This document shows positions 54,393 to 63,121 of a stretch of DNA of 64,000 nucleotides, one piece after another. A program made the position numbers and the translations under genes. The DNA is from CALAGB01 sp963713965 (GTDB lineage: Bacteria; Chloroflexota; Chloroflexia; Thermomicrobiales; Thermomicrobiaceae). A model generated the notes under the pieces. It made no database searches and was not told the origin of the DNA. It was given only the letters and a program-made list of their open reading frames with translations. The stretch is taken from contig OY970217.1 in NCBI GenBank assembly GCA_963713965.1, positions 3,224,001 through 3,288,000 on the forward strand, written 5' to 3'. Each line of letters starts with the position of its first letter. Within the stretch, counting starts at the first letter, position 1.

Positions 54393-56201
54393 TCAGTCCC
54401 CGGCGTTTGCCTTTTCAGTGGCGTTTTCGACCGCCGACTTCCAGTCCTCCGGCATGCCGACATCCGTCACGCCGTAGAAGACGCGAACGTCGCCATTTTG
54501 ACGGTAAGCCAGGTCGTAACGGAACGAGCCATTCCGTTGCTTCTGCAGCCTCACCACGCCGAAGTCGCCGACCCAGTTAATCTCGTCGGAAGTTGGCTCG
54601 CCCGATTCGCGCTGCTTGATGGCGTATCGCCACAGCCTGCGAGCGGACTCGTGCGTCACGTTCTCCACGATTTTTTGGTTTCGCAGATCGCGCATGGTGT
54701 GGTAGACCACACCTTCCTTCTGAGCCGACGAGACGATTTCTACGCCAGTCCTTGGAGTCGGCCCGGCAACCAGCGCCGGTGTTTTGCCGTTCGGGCTGCT
54801 TGCCTCTGACTTTGGCGACTGCTTTGGCTGCGGCGCAGCTTGTCGCGGCTTCTCACTCTGCGTTGATGGGGAGATCGAATCCCGCACCATGTTCACGATC
54901 TGATCGCGAGTCGCGATGCTGGTGTTCGATCCGTCCCGGACGTAGATCTCCCCTGACGTCAACGCGTAGGGCTTTTCACCGCCCGAGCCGATTGTCACAA
55001 CGAGCAGATCCCGATCGTGCGCGTTGAGCATTTCGATGGTTACCGGAGGTGCGGGCGTGATGAATCGCTCGACATCCTCCTTGATCTGCTCCATGGCCGT
55101 CTTGATGCGCGGAACACCGACAACTTCTGCGTTGTGAGTTGCGCTCAATCCAACGAAGACGTCGCCACCGTCCGTGTTTGCCAGCGCAACGACGTCCTTG
55201 AAGATGGCGTTGGTGCGACGCCGGCTCTTGCTGAGCCGCTCGTGAAATACCTGCGTCTGTGAGTCGCCTTCTTCGCGGGCGCTGAGTACCTGTGCCAGCT
55301 TGCTTTCGGTCGCCTGATAGGGGCGAACCTTGTTGAAATCGTTGCTCGCGAAAACGGCTTTGATGGCGGCGAAGCTGACTTGCGGCAACAAAATCTCAGT
55401 GATGCGGTCACCGAGACCGAGATCCTTCGATTTTTCCGACTCACGAACGAGCCGGTGCGCGTCGGAGCCCTGAATGCAGAACATCCGCCGGGGATACTCA
55501 GGCTTGCTCCCGTTGAAAAACCGCGCCGTGGTACGTGGACCGGCGTTCTCCAAATCGGTTGCTTCGAGCGCGTGCAGATTGGGACTCTGCGTATACGCGA
55601 TCTTGGTCTGTCCTCCGAACGGGAAGCCTTGCATGGCGATCCCGTGTGTCGAATTCACATGTGCGCCGATAACGATGGCGCCCGCTTCGTGCATGAGCTC
55701 AAAAGCCTGCAGCACGTCGGTGGTGGCGCCCACTTCGCTCGTTCCCATGTCAATTTTGTCGTCCGGAATGTGTAGCGACAGCAGTGTATGCTCCAGCTTT
55801 CGGATCGACGTATCTTCGGGAAAGATCGCGAGAATATGGAAACCAAAGGTGGCAGTGAATTCGAACCCTGGGAGGAGGAGAATCCGATTCAATAGGCGGC
55901 GGTATTCGTTGAGGAGACGGGCCTCATCCGGTTGGATCCGGTTGAGAGCTTCGAGTAGTTCGAGGTCTTCAATCTCTCGCCACATCCGTGCATAACCGCG
56001 GACGCTGTTGTGATCGGTGAACGCAAGTATGTCGATGCCACGCTCTTCGGCTCGTTGGAGAAGCTGGACAAAGCTAACTTCGCGCTGTTGATAATCCGCT
56101 GAGGCAGGCGTATGGATATGGAGATCCATTTTCCGCCACTGCAGATCCGGCTGATCAGGTTGTTCCGCGGCACGTGAGCGAGAACGTCTACTCCTAACCA
56201 A
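54393..56201 (-). CDS. PHP-domain phosphoesterase fused to an AlbA_2/Schlafen-type DNA-binding domain
   Basis: The protein has 602 residues. The N-terminal PHP domain (about 20-300) has metal motifs DLHIHTPASADY, AFTDHNSVRGY, LLPGFEFTA, IGAHVNSTHG and CIQGSDAHRL. The middle domain (about 340-445) resembles AlbA_2: SRRRTNAIFKDVVALANTDGG, DVFVGL and EIYVRDGSNTSIAT. A Pro/Ser/Lys linker follows, then an unrecognised 110-residue C-terminal domain ending FYGVTDVGMPEDWKSAVENA. It is probably a nucleic-acid-linked phosphoesterase. The start is TTG 56201, with a poor ribosome site; ATG at the PHP motif (about 56129) is an alternative. Confidence 0.8.
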   Translation of the reverse strand: MVRSRRSRSRAAEQPDQPDLQWRKMDLHIHTPASADYQQREVSFVQLLQRAEERGIDILAFTDHNSVRGYARMWREIEDLELLEALNRIQPDEARLLNEYRRLLNRILLLPGFEFTATFGFHILAIFPEDTSIRKLEHTLLSLHIPDDKIDMGTSEVGATTDVLQAFELMHEAGAIVIGAHVNSTHGIAMQGFPFGGQTKIAYTQSPNLHALEATDLENAGPRTTARFFNGSKPEYPRRMFCIQGSDAHRLVRESEKSKDLGLGDRITEILLPQVSFAAIKAVFASNDFNKVRPYQATESKLAQVLSAREEGDSQTQVFHERLSKSRRRTNAIFKDVVALANTDGGDVFVGLSATHNAEVVGVPRIKTAMEQIKEDVERFITPAPPVTIEMLNAHDRDLLVVTIGSGGEKPYALTSGEIYVRDGSNTSIATRDQIVNMVRDSISPSTQSEKPRQAAPQPKQSPKSEASSPNGKTPALVAGPTPRTGVEIVSSAQKEGVVYHTMRDLRNQKIVENVTHESARRLWRYAIKQRESGEPTSDEINWVGDFGVVRLQKQRNGSFRYDLAYRQNGDVRVFYGVTDVGMPEDWKSAVENATEKANAGD

Positions 56202-56473
56202 GGGTGATACTGGTCACCTCCTCTCTCAAATCGAGAGTGTAGATACACATAAGACCGTAGGCGAGAAATGCCCGCGCCACGGCCTTTCCTCCTCGAAATA
56301 TACCATAATTACGGGGAAATTCCGATCTTCGCGGCTGGCGGCGGTTCCCACGCATGCTAGAATGAACTGGCTTTGGACCACATTTCTCCAGGAACTCTGT
56401 CGTCGTCGTAGACATGATCCCGAACCTCAATTAATCGACATAGTGCGCCGGCCCGGCTGGCAAAGGACGTACA

Positions 56474-57400
56474 TTGAGCGTTTTCATCTTGCTGGACATC
56501 CTGCTTCTGATTCTCGTAGCTCTATTCGTCCCGATCGGCTTCTGGCGTGGAGCGCATCGGGAGATTCTTGTTTCTCTCGGAATCCTGTTGGGAGCGTCGC
56601 TTGCTGAGTGGTGGGCACGTCCCTGGGGCATGGATCTGGCCGATCTGACCAGCCTCCGCGATTCAGGCGGGGCGTTCATGGTTGCTGTGCTGTTCCTGAT
56701 AGGGAGCACCTTCCTGCTCGGCTATGGAGCCGGCGCGGCATTGCCGGTCCCTCCGCCCGGGCTCGTCTCGAGAGCATTTGGCGCAATCGTCGCGGCGGGA
56801 AACGGTGCCCTTCTGCTGAGCTTCGCGCTGAGAGATATTCGCGTTTACTTGTTGCCCAACTCCGATTCCGGCTTCCTTGATCGCGCGGTGGTGGCGCATT
56901 TCTTGTCGACTGGCGTGGGTTGGATCCTGTTGATCGCGGCCATCGCATTCCTCCCGATAATCCTCGTGATGGCGATCTTCGGGCAGAATGTCATCGTCAA
57001 CGAGTACGTAGAGGACGACGATGATGACTATGAGGTGGAATACGCCACGTCGCAACGAGCGTATCCGCCACGTGGCGCTGGGTACCCGAATCTCGGCTCC
57101 AACGAGCCGACATACAAAGCGGAGCCACCGAGATCCTTCTTCCGCTCGGCAGCCGAGGAAACGCGTCAAATGTCGGTTCAGTCGAGCACGGCAACTGGGG
57201 GTGAGTATCGCAGCAGTCTGAGCGACATGCAGACCGTGGCGACCAGGATCCCTGAAAGCACGGCGGAGTCGACCAAGACCATGCCTCTGCAACAGGTGCC
57301 GATCGACAACGACGCACTCAGCAATGGAAAGTGCCCCAATTGCCACGCTGACGTGCGCGACGCAGAAGTCTACTGCCCGCGATGCGGTCGGGTTCTCTAG
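56474..57400 (+). CDS. CvpA-like membrane protein with C-terminal zinc ribbon
   Basis: The protein has 308 residues. About four membrane helices in the first 175 residues have a CvpA/colicin-V-production-like pattern (LDILLLILVALFVPIGFWRG). An acidic stretch (EDDDDDYEVEY), a long disordered linker and a terminal zinc ribbon follow: CPNCHADVRDAEVYCPRCG. It starts at TTG 56474. An extended -10, TGC TAGAAT (56358-56363), may be its promoter. The function is unknown; such ribbon-tailed membrane proteins are common in Chloroflexota. Confidence 0.7.
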   Translation: MSVFILLDILLLILVALFVPIGFWRGAHREILVSLGILLGASLAEWWARPWGMDLADLTSLRDSGGAFMVAVLFLIGSTFLLGYGAGAALPVPPPGLVSRAFGAIVAAGNGALLLSFALRDIRVYLLPNSDSGFLDRAVVAHFLSTGVGWILLIAAIAFLPIILVMAIFGQNVIVNEYVEDDDDDYEVEYATSQRAYPPRGAGYPNLGSNEPTYKAEPPRSFFRSAAEETRQMSVQSSTATGGEYRSSLSDMQTVATRIPESTAESTKTMPLQQVPIDNDALSNGKCPNCHADVRDAEVYCPRCGRVL

Positions 57401-57891
57401 CTGGACTTGAACTCTTCGCGTTGCGCCTCATGGTTTGAGGGCTTGTAGCGTTCGTCGAGCGGCTTGCGCATCATTACCTCGACGCGATCCTCACGGAACC
57501 CTTCTCGGTGGTAGAAGGAGTGCGGGATTGGATTCGTCACGTCGACACTCAGCTCGATGAATGAGCACCCCTCGTCCCGCGCCCGTTGCGTGGCGGCGTC
57601 CATCAGGACGCGACCGATGCCCTGCGACCGGTAATCACGATGAATCACGAAGCGGCGGATCACGCCGAATTTGCCATAGGTCGACTTCCAGGCTATGTAG
57701 AGCTCGATCTTGCCAACGACCTTGCCGTCCATCTCGGCGACCAAAACGCTCGACGGCTCGTATGAGTCGTCATGGTATTCGGCCACCATGTTGGCTTCGT
57801 CATAGCACCAGCCGACGTCATGATTCATACCGGTTTCGTCTGGGATGTCGCCGATGCGACCAGGACGTACGGTGATCGTTGGTTCCGCCAT
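57397..57891 (-). CDS. GNAT family N-acetyltransferase
   Basis: The protein has 164 residues and one Gcn5-type acetyltransferase fold. VLVAEMDGKVVGKIELYIAW and VIRRFVIHRDYRSQGIGRVLMDAATQRA (in two strings) contain the acetyl-CoA loop RSQGIG. FIELSVDVTNPIPHSFYHREGF (in parts) forms the last strands. The start is ATG 57891, behind GGAGGGG. The substrate is unknown. It is convergent with the CvpA-like gene, overlapping its stop by 4 bases. Confidence 0.87.
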   Translation of the reverse strand: MAEPTITVRPGRIGDIPDETGMNHDVGWCYDEANMVAEYHDDSYEPSSVLVAEMDGKVVGKIELYIAWKSTYGKFGVIRRFVIHRDYRSQGIGRVLMDAATQRARDEGCSFIELSVDVTNPIPHSFYHREGFREDRVEVMMRKPLDERYKPSNHEAQREEFKSS

Positions 57892-57982
57892 TCTCCAGTT
57901 CCCCTCCTGATGCCTCATCTCGAACGAACGATGCAGGATACCATGCGCTCATCACCGCATCAGAGCATGTCTTCGACAGCGT

Positions 57983-58879
57983 TCACGGGTTTGTGCTGAA
58001 AGGCTCCGGAGTGGCGTTGCTTGTGGAGAGCTGATCGAGCGGGAGCCGGAGTTCGTGCTGGGAGAGACGAATGGTGACGCGCTGGCCACTTTTGATTTCG
58101 CCGAGATACAAGGCTGGCGACTCCGCCAACGCAGCGGCGGAGTTGGCACGCGGCTCAAGAAGTACGTCTGCCGATACCGAAAGGCCAGCCAGGGAGCGCA
58201 TCTCGACCAAGACATGAGTCCGCTCGACGTTGACTCCGTCGCCAATCATTGCTTTCAGACCATCGTTGGTCGCGTCGACGAACGTGATAGAGCTGTCACC
58301 ATAGTGGACTACGAAGACTGCGTATTCCGGTGCCGTATTCGCTGACGGCTGACCCGCCTCGAGTTCGAGCGAATCGCCATGCCCCAGATCGACCGCATTG
58401 TGCCCGGTGACCACGCTCAGTGGGATGCCGCGCTCGGCGGCTGCTTGCTGAAGCGCTCGAGACACAGCTGAATCCGGAGGCGTCCCGAGAATAACGAGCT
58501 GCTTCACACCTCCCCGTTCCACCAGGCCGAGCGCGCCTATGGCTTGCTGATCGTCCCATCCGGGCACGATCAGGAGATTGATGTGCCGCCGCCAGGGAAC
58601 GGTCGATCGACCGACGAGATCCGCCAGATCGGTGCGCGCGTTGCCGCCCCCGATAACGACGAGCGAACCGTTGACCTGGATCACGGCGCTGAGGGTGCCC
58701 CCGGTATTTCCAATCACGACGCGATCGGCGCTGCCAGAACCGGCGACAACCTCTCCAGAGGTCACGCCGACCAGCGACGCGACAAGGATAGTAATGACGA
58801 GTGGGTTGGTCAGCAGGTGTCGAATCGGACGTGCACGGATAATTCGGCGAATCTCAGACAGGACCCGCCGGACTATCAC
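57983..58879 (-). CDS. ComEC-type metallo-beta-lactamase-like protein with lost metal site
   Basis: The protein has 298 residues. One membrane helix (about 25-47) is followed by an outside domain. Its opening DRVVIGNTGGTLSAVIQVNG and VVIGGGNARTDLADLV mimics the start of ComEC C-terminal beta-lactamase-fold domains. Where those have HxDxDHxGGL, this has VPGWDDQQAIGAL (105-117), so most metal ligands are gone and hydrolase activity is unlikely. GTG 58879 overlaps the stop codon of the PASTA kinase gene (GTGA). It is therefore co-expressed with the kinase and could be its extracellular partner or regulator, which is inference. Confidence 0.65.
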   Translation of the reverse strand: MIVRRVLSEIRRIIRARPIRHLLTNPLVITILVASLVGVTSGEVVAGSGSADRVVIGNTGGTLSAVIQVNGSLVVIGGGNARTDLADLVGRSTVPWRRHINLLIVPGWDDQQAIGALGLVERGGVKQLVILGTPPDSAVSRALQQAAAERGIPLSVVTGHNAVDLGHGDSLELEAGQPSANTAPEYAVFVVHYGDSSITFVDATNDGLKAMIGDGVNVERTHVLVEMRSLAGLSVSADVLLEPRANSAAALAESPALYLGEIKSGQRVTIRLSQHELRLPLDQLSTSNATPEPFSTNP

Positions 58880-60807
58880 GGCTTGGAGGCGTCGTAGTAA
58901 GCGATGCTAATGACTGTCCCGCGCGGAACCCAGCTTTTCCACTGTTGTGTCGCGCTAACGACTCCGCCGTTTGCGAAGCTGGAGCAATCGAACGTCGAAT
59001 CCTGAGATTTGATATAGGTGCATCCCTGGGCGTTACGTGAGCCGATGACCAACCCCGCGTTCTCCAGCTGTGGCAACGCCTGTTGATACGGCACTCCGAA
59101 CACGTCCGGTACCTGAACTTTGTCGCCGACGCTGACATAGAGCGTCACTGTCCCGCCGTTCTTGACCTGCCCGGTGGGGTCGGTCTTGATTACGTTGCCT
59201 TCTGGCACGGTCTTGCTGCTCTGTTCGACAACGTTGACGGTCAACCCTTTCGATTCAAGCAGACCACGCGCGTCGCCGACTGACTGGCCACTCATCGACG
59301 GGAACGAGACGAACTCCGGACCCAAGCTGACGGTCACGTTGATCGTTGAACCCTTTTCGGCCTGGGAGGCCGGTGGTGGGTCCTGGTCGATGATCACTCC
59401 AGGGGCCACGACGTCGTTGTATGCCTGTTTCTGATTGATCTGAAAGTTGCCGGGTATTACCGCCGTCTTGGCCTGATCGAGCGTGCTGTTGATCAGATTG
59501 GGCACGTTGGCGGTTTCGGGCGTTGGCGATTCCGTCGGGGTCGGTGTGACCGATTCCGTCGGAGAGGCGGAGACAGTTGGCGTGCCCGTCTTGTTCGGAG
59601 TGGGAGTGGACGTTGCCGTTGCGGTCTTGGCCGTCGTCGGTGTCTCCGCGATGGTCGGCGTGCTCGACGGACTCAATATCAGCCCTGACGTCGTGGCAGT
59701 CGATGTGGTTCCAGATCCCGATGGATCGAGGAACGAGAAATCGCCCAGCTTGAACCCCAAGACCACCAGACCAACCAGGCCGATCAAGATGGCTGAACCG
59801 ATGAGCCAGGTGACGCAGCCCACGTCGTCCCGAAACGTCTGGTCACGCCCATAGGTTCGACCGGGCGGACGGCTGCCGCCCCGTGGAGTCCGGGTCCCGG
59901 CTGGGACGCTGCGAGCGCGTGCCGGGCGAGTGGTCGTCGCCGCCGCTCCAGCACCCGATGTCATCATGCGGGTGGCCTGAGTTGAATACGCGCCCTCTTC
60001 CCAGTGATCGAGCGCATTCGCCAACGCGGTGGCGGTCGGGAAGCGATCGGCTGGGTCTTTGGCTAGCGCCCGCATGACGATGGACTCAACCTCGACCGGG
60101 ATCGACGGATTGAACTCGAGTGGCGACGGGGGAGGAGCGCTTACATGCTGCATCGCGACGCCAACTGGTGTGTCGGCGTCGAACGGGAGTTCCTTGGTCA
60201 GCATTTCATAGAGGACGATGCCCGTGGAGTAGATGTCGGAGACTGGGGTTGCACGCTCGCCGCGTGCCTGTTCCGGAGAAACGTAGTGGACGGTCCCCAT
60301 GCCGGTCCCGGCTTCGGTGAGGTTGGCATCGCTGAGGCCTTTGGCAATTCCGAAGTCGACGACCTTGGCGTTCCCCGTTTCATCGACCAGAATGTTCTGT
60401 GGCTTGATGTCGCGGTGAACCAGTCCATGACGGTGCGCGGCATCGAGAGCTTCGGCCACCTGGCGCAACACGAACGCGGCCCCTTCGACCGTGAACGGGC
60501 CCTGTCGACGGATGAGGTCCTTGAGGTTCGGGCCGTTGACGTACTCCATCACGATGTAATGCGTATCGCCGTCGTGCCCGACGTCGTAAACGTTGGCAAT
60601 ATGGGGATGAGAGAGCTTGGCGGCTGACTGCGCCTCTCGTGTGAACCGCAGGAGGAAGTTTTGGTCGGACCCGAATTGCTCGCGCAGAATCTTCACGGCC
60701 ACGACGCGACCAAGCAGGAGATCATAGCCGCGATATACTACGGCCATCCCTCCCTCGCCGATCATTTCGTCGAGGCGATAGCGCCCGTTCAGGGTCCTAG
60801 ATTGCAC
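58876..60807 (-). CDS. PASTA-domain serine/threonine protein kinase (PknB/Stk-like)
   Basis: The protein has 643 residues. The kinase domain (about 8-270) has IGEGGMAVVY, VAVKIL, catalytic HRDIKPQN, DFGIAK and SPEQARGE, all intact. A basic Arg/Gly/Pro-rich juxtamembrane stretch and one membrane helix (CVTWLIGSAILIGLVGLVVL) precede a Thr/Pro-rich spacer. Three PASTA repeats then face outside. PASTA kinases sense peptidoglycan fragments and control cell wall growth. The GTG at 60807 follows AGGAGGA. A strong promoter lies upstream, and a coupled ComEC-like gene follows. Confidence 0.94.
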   Translation of the reverse strand: MQSRTLNGRYRLDEMIGEGGMAVVYRGYDLLLGRVVAVKILREQFGSDQNFLLRFTREAQSAAKLSHPHIANVYDVGHDGDTHYIVMEYVNGPNLKDLIRRQGPFTVEGAAFVLRQVAEALDAAHRHGLVHRDIKPQNILVDETGNAKVVDFGIAKGLSDANLTEAGTGMGTVHYVSPEQARGERATPVSDIYSTGIVLYEMLTKELPFDADTPVGVAMQHVSAPPPSPLEFNPSIPVEVESIVMRALAKDPADRFPTATALANALDHWEEGAYSTQATRMMTSGAGAAATTTRPARARSVPAGTRTPRGGSRPPGRTYGRDQTFRDDVGCVTWLIGSAILIGLVGLVVLGFKLGDFSFLDPSGSGTTSTATTSGLILSPSSTPTIAETPTTAKTATATSTPTPNKTGTPTVSASPTESVTPTPTESPTPETANVPNLINSTLDQAKTAVIPGNFQINQKQAYNDVVAPGVIIDQDPPPASQAEKGSTINVTVSLGPEFVSFPSMSGQSVGDARGLLESKGLTVNVVEQSSKTVPEGNVIKTDPTGQVKNGGTVTLYVSVGDKVQVPDVFGVPYQQALPQLENAGLVIGSRNAQGCTYIKSQDSTFDCSSFANGGVVSATQQWKSWVPRGTVISIAYYDASKP

Positions 60808-60840
60808 CGAATGGGTCCTCCTGGTCAGTGAGTCACAGTA

Positions 60841-60870
60841 ATTCTAGTGAGCAGCGATTTCGACTGTCAA
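60841..60870 (-). promoter_or_regulatory. promoter of the PASTA kinase operon
   Basis: On the minus strand a consensus TTGACA (60870-60865), 18-base spacer, TAGAAT (60846-60841), 34 bases before the GTG. Confidence 0.8.
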
Positions 60871-60978
60871 ACCTGGCCCGCCTGAAATTGCAGTCAAGAT
60901 TGGTTCTGGTGCGAAACTCGGCTGACTGACAACCCACTGCACGATGTCTAACAGGCGTCCCAATAACTCACGTTCTGG

Positions 60979-61581
60979 TCAGTTTGGAAGCCTCGCCACT
61001 TGAAACGAATCTGCCATCATCTTGAGTACAGTCTCGGTGATCGTCCCGTTAAGCGTGCTGGACATGCGGCACATCATCTCTGAGCAATGCCACTGAAACG
61101 TGAGTTCAGTTCGACCCGCTACGCTTCTCGTTACCGTGGCAAATTGCATGCGCCCTTGACTGACTGTCGAGACGCTCCCCGTGAGTGAGGTAAGCGCCGG
61201 GGCTTCGACGATGCTCACCGTCGAATCTGCCGCGTTCGCGCACCCATCTGTCTTGACGGCCGTCAACGCCATCTTGAGGGATTGGCCAGTTGAAGAGTCC
61301 GAATCGGGCGAAATCGCAACGCTGGCGGGGTCATAGACAAGGCATTCCGGTCGGTACGTTGGAAGCAAGATGATGTATCCCCACTGGTTTTCGATAGCCG
61401 CGATCGACGGAGGTGCTTCCGAATAGGTGACGGCGGACGTCAACACGAACTCGTTGACCAGGACTCCTATGACGGCAACTACTGCAACAATCAGAATCGC
61501 GACGACGATCCTGGCACGTGTCAATCGCAAGCTTGCGTGTTCCCTCTGATGCTGGATGACCATCCCCACGATCGCATCCAT
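60979..61581 (-). CDS. single-pass membrane protein with extracytoplasmic domain, unknown function
   Basis: The protein has 200 residues from ATG 61581. One membrane helix (about 25-47, IVVAILIVAVVAVIGVLVNEF) is preceded by a basic cytoplasmic N-terminus. The outside domain has four cysteines (CLVYD, DGCAN, WHCSEMMC) that could form two disulphides. No family recognised. It is separated from the PASTA kinase gene by the kinase promoter, so it is probably a separate transcript, though cell-envelope related by topology. Confidence 0.6.
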   Translation of the reverse strand: MDAIVGMVIQHQREHASLRLTRARIVVAILIVAVVAVIGVLVNEFVLTSAVTYSEAPPSIAAIENQWGYIILLPTYRPECLVYDPASVAISPDSDSSTGQSLKMALTAVKTDGCANAADSTVSIVEAPALTSLTGSVSTVSQGRMQFATVTRSVAGRTELTFQWHCSEMMCRMSSTLNGTITETVLKMMADSFQVARLPN

Positions 61582-61707
61582 GTGATTCAACCAAATCCGC
61601 GCTCATCATGGCAGGAATCGACGGGCGCGTTTGAAGCGACCGTAGGATAGAACCGTGCTTCAAGAGACCGCTGTGCTAAGCTCGCGATCGACTCAGCAGG
61701 GAGGCAT

Positions 61708-62178
61708 ATGGCACAGAACGAGCTCGTGAATACGGCGACCGACCACGGCTGCTTCGGTTGCGGAGAGCAAAACCCGATCGGATTGCACCTCAAGTTCTTC
61801 CGGCGCGAGGGAGCGGTAGAAGCGAGGTTCGTTCCGAGGAAGACGCACGAAGGCTACGTGCACATGATGCATGGTGGCATCGTGTCGGCGCTCCTCGACG
61901 AAGCCATGAGCTGGGCGGTCATCGACGGCGGCCACCTGGCGGTGACGGCCAAGATGCAGGTTCATTTCCGCAAACCCGTTCCAGTCAATGCACCGCTCAC
62001 CGTTATTGGCCGCGTGGATCGGGATCGAGGCCGTGCAATCGAAGCCAGCGGTGAGCTCCTCGACGCGGACGGTACACTGCTCGCATCGTCGAGCGGCGTC
62101 TTCATGCGTGTCTCCGAAGAGCAGCAGCGCCAATGGGAAGCAACCTACCTCGGCAGGGACGATTCGGCGCAGAACTGA
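61708..62178 (+). CDS. PaaI-like hotdog-fold thioesterase
   Basis: The protein has 156 residues with a hotdog fold. The helix HMMHGGIVSALLDEAMSWA carries the catalytic Asp/Glu region, and VTAKMQVHFRKPVPVNAPLTV is the core strand pair. The N-terminal CFGCGEQNPIGLHLKFF resembles the YigI/PaaI group with a CxxC. It probably hydrolyses acyl-CoA esters. The ATG at 61708 follows CAGGGAGG. No coupled partner. Confidence 0.87.
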   Translation: MAQNELVNTATDHGCFGCGEQNPIGLHLKFFRREGAVEARFVPRKTHEGYVHMMHGGIVSALLDEAMSWAVIDGGHLAVTAKMQVHFRKPVPVNAPLTVIGRVDRDRGRAIEASGELLDADGTLLASSSGVFMRVSEEQQRQWEATYLGRDDSAQN

Positions 62179-62236
62179 CTGCCGTCCGGACGTAACAATC
62201 AAGTTGTCGTAAATGAGGATTAGTCTGGGGCATTTG

Positions 62237-63121
62237 TCAAAGAAGTCGGCCCTTGTTGAGTTTGGGGCCGACCGACGTACATGCGACCGCCCGAAGACCA
62301 GCTTCACACAGGTGAACGGCGAGATCGCGCGCGTCGTCCCATCGATCGAGAACGGTGAAAAGGCTTGGTCCGGCGCCGCAGGGCAGCACGAAAGGAGCGC
62401 CGAGATCGAGCACGAGCTTTCGGGCACGGTCGATCTCCGCGATTTCGTAGAGCGAACGTGAGAACGCGTTGCTCGAGGAAATCAGACGGAGCTCCTGACC
62501 ACGTTCGATCGATCCGGCCAGTCCCCGTGCGGATTCGCCGTCGGTGTAATCCGAAGGCGTGAGGCTGCCGTAGAGTCGGGTGGTCTTGTTCGTGATGTCG
62601 ACGTCGGGTGTGATGATCACAAACCACAGTCGTGTTGGTGACGGGAGCGGCATCAGGTCCGTTCCGGTGCCAGTGGCCAGAGTAGTGCCGCCGCGCACGA
62701 AGAAGGGCACATCGCTGCCCAGCTCCGCTGCTAATTCCTCCGCCGACTCGGGCTCGATCCGCGCGAGTTTCGCAAGCGCCGCGAGCAGCGTTCCTGCGTC
62801 GGAGCTGCCACCTCCCAGGCCGGCCGCCAATGGGATGCGCTTCTCCACTCGTACTTCAGCCGCGAGCTGGAAGCCAAGTCTATCCTCAAACAATCGGATC
62901 GCGCGCAGGCCGAGATCATGTTCAGTATCGACATCCGCGTCACTGGCGAACGAGAAATGATCCGCTGGTCGCAGCTCGATGACGTCAAACAGGCTGATCG
63001 CCTGAATGACCGTCACGATCTCGTGATAGCCGTCGTTGCGTCGTCCGGTGATTTCGAGTTCAAGATTGACCTTGGCGGGTGCGAAGAGCCTGATCGGTTG
63101 GACGAGTTGGATCTGCTTCAC
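62237..63121 (-). CDS. ispE: 4-diphosphocytidyl-2-C-methyl-D-erythritol kinase
   Basis: The protein has 294 residues and is a GHMP kinase of the non-mevalonate isoprenoid pathway. LFAPAKVNLELEITGRRNDG carries the substrate-binding motif, and PLAAGLGGGSSDAGTLLAAL is the ATP-binding loop. FFVRGGTTLATGTG is also typical, and PCGAGPSLFTV is a weak form of the third GHMP motif. I chose GTG 63121, whose GTGA overlaps the ksgA stop codon. The ksgA-ispE pairing is common in Gram-positive-type and Chloroflexota genomes. Confidence 0.93.
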   Translation of the reverse strand: MKQIQLVQPIRLFAPAKVNLELEITGRRNDGYHEIVTVIQAISLFDVIELRPADHFSFASDADVDTEHDLGLRAIRLFEDRLGFQLAAEVRVEKRIPLAAGLGGGSSDAGTLLAALAKLARIEPESAEELAAELGSDVPFFVRGGTTLATGTGTDLMPLPSPTRLWFVIITPDVDITNKTTRLYGSLTPSDYTDGESARGLAGSIERGQELRLISSSNAFSRSLYEIAEIDRARKLVLDLGAPFVLPCGAGPSLFTVLDRWDDARDLAVHLCEAGLRAVACTSVGPKLNKGRLL

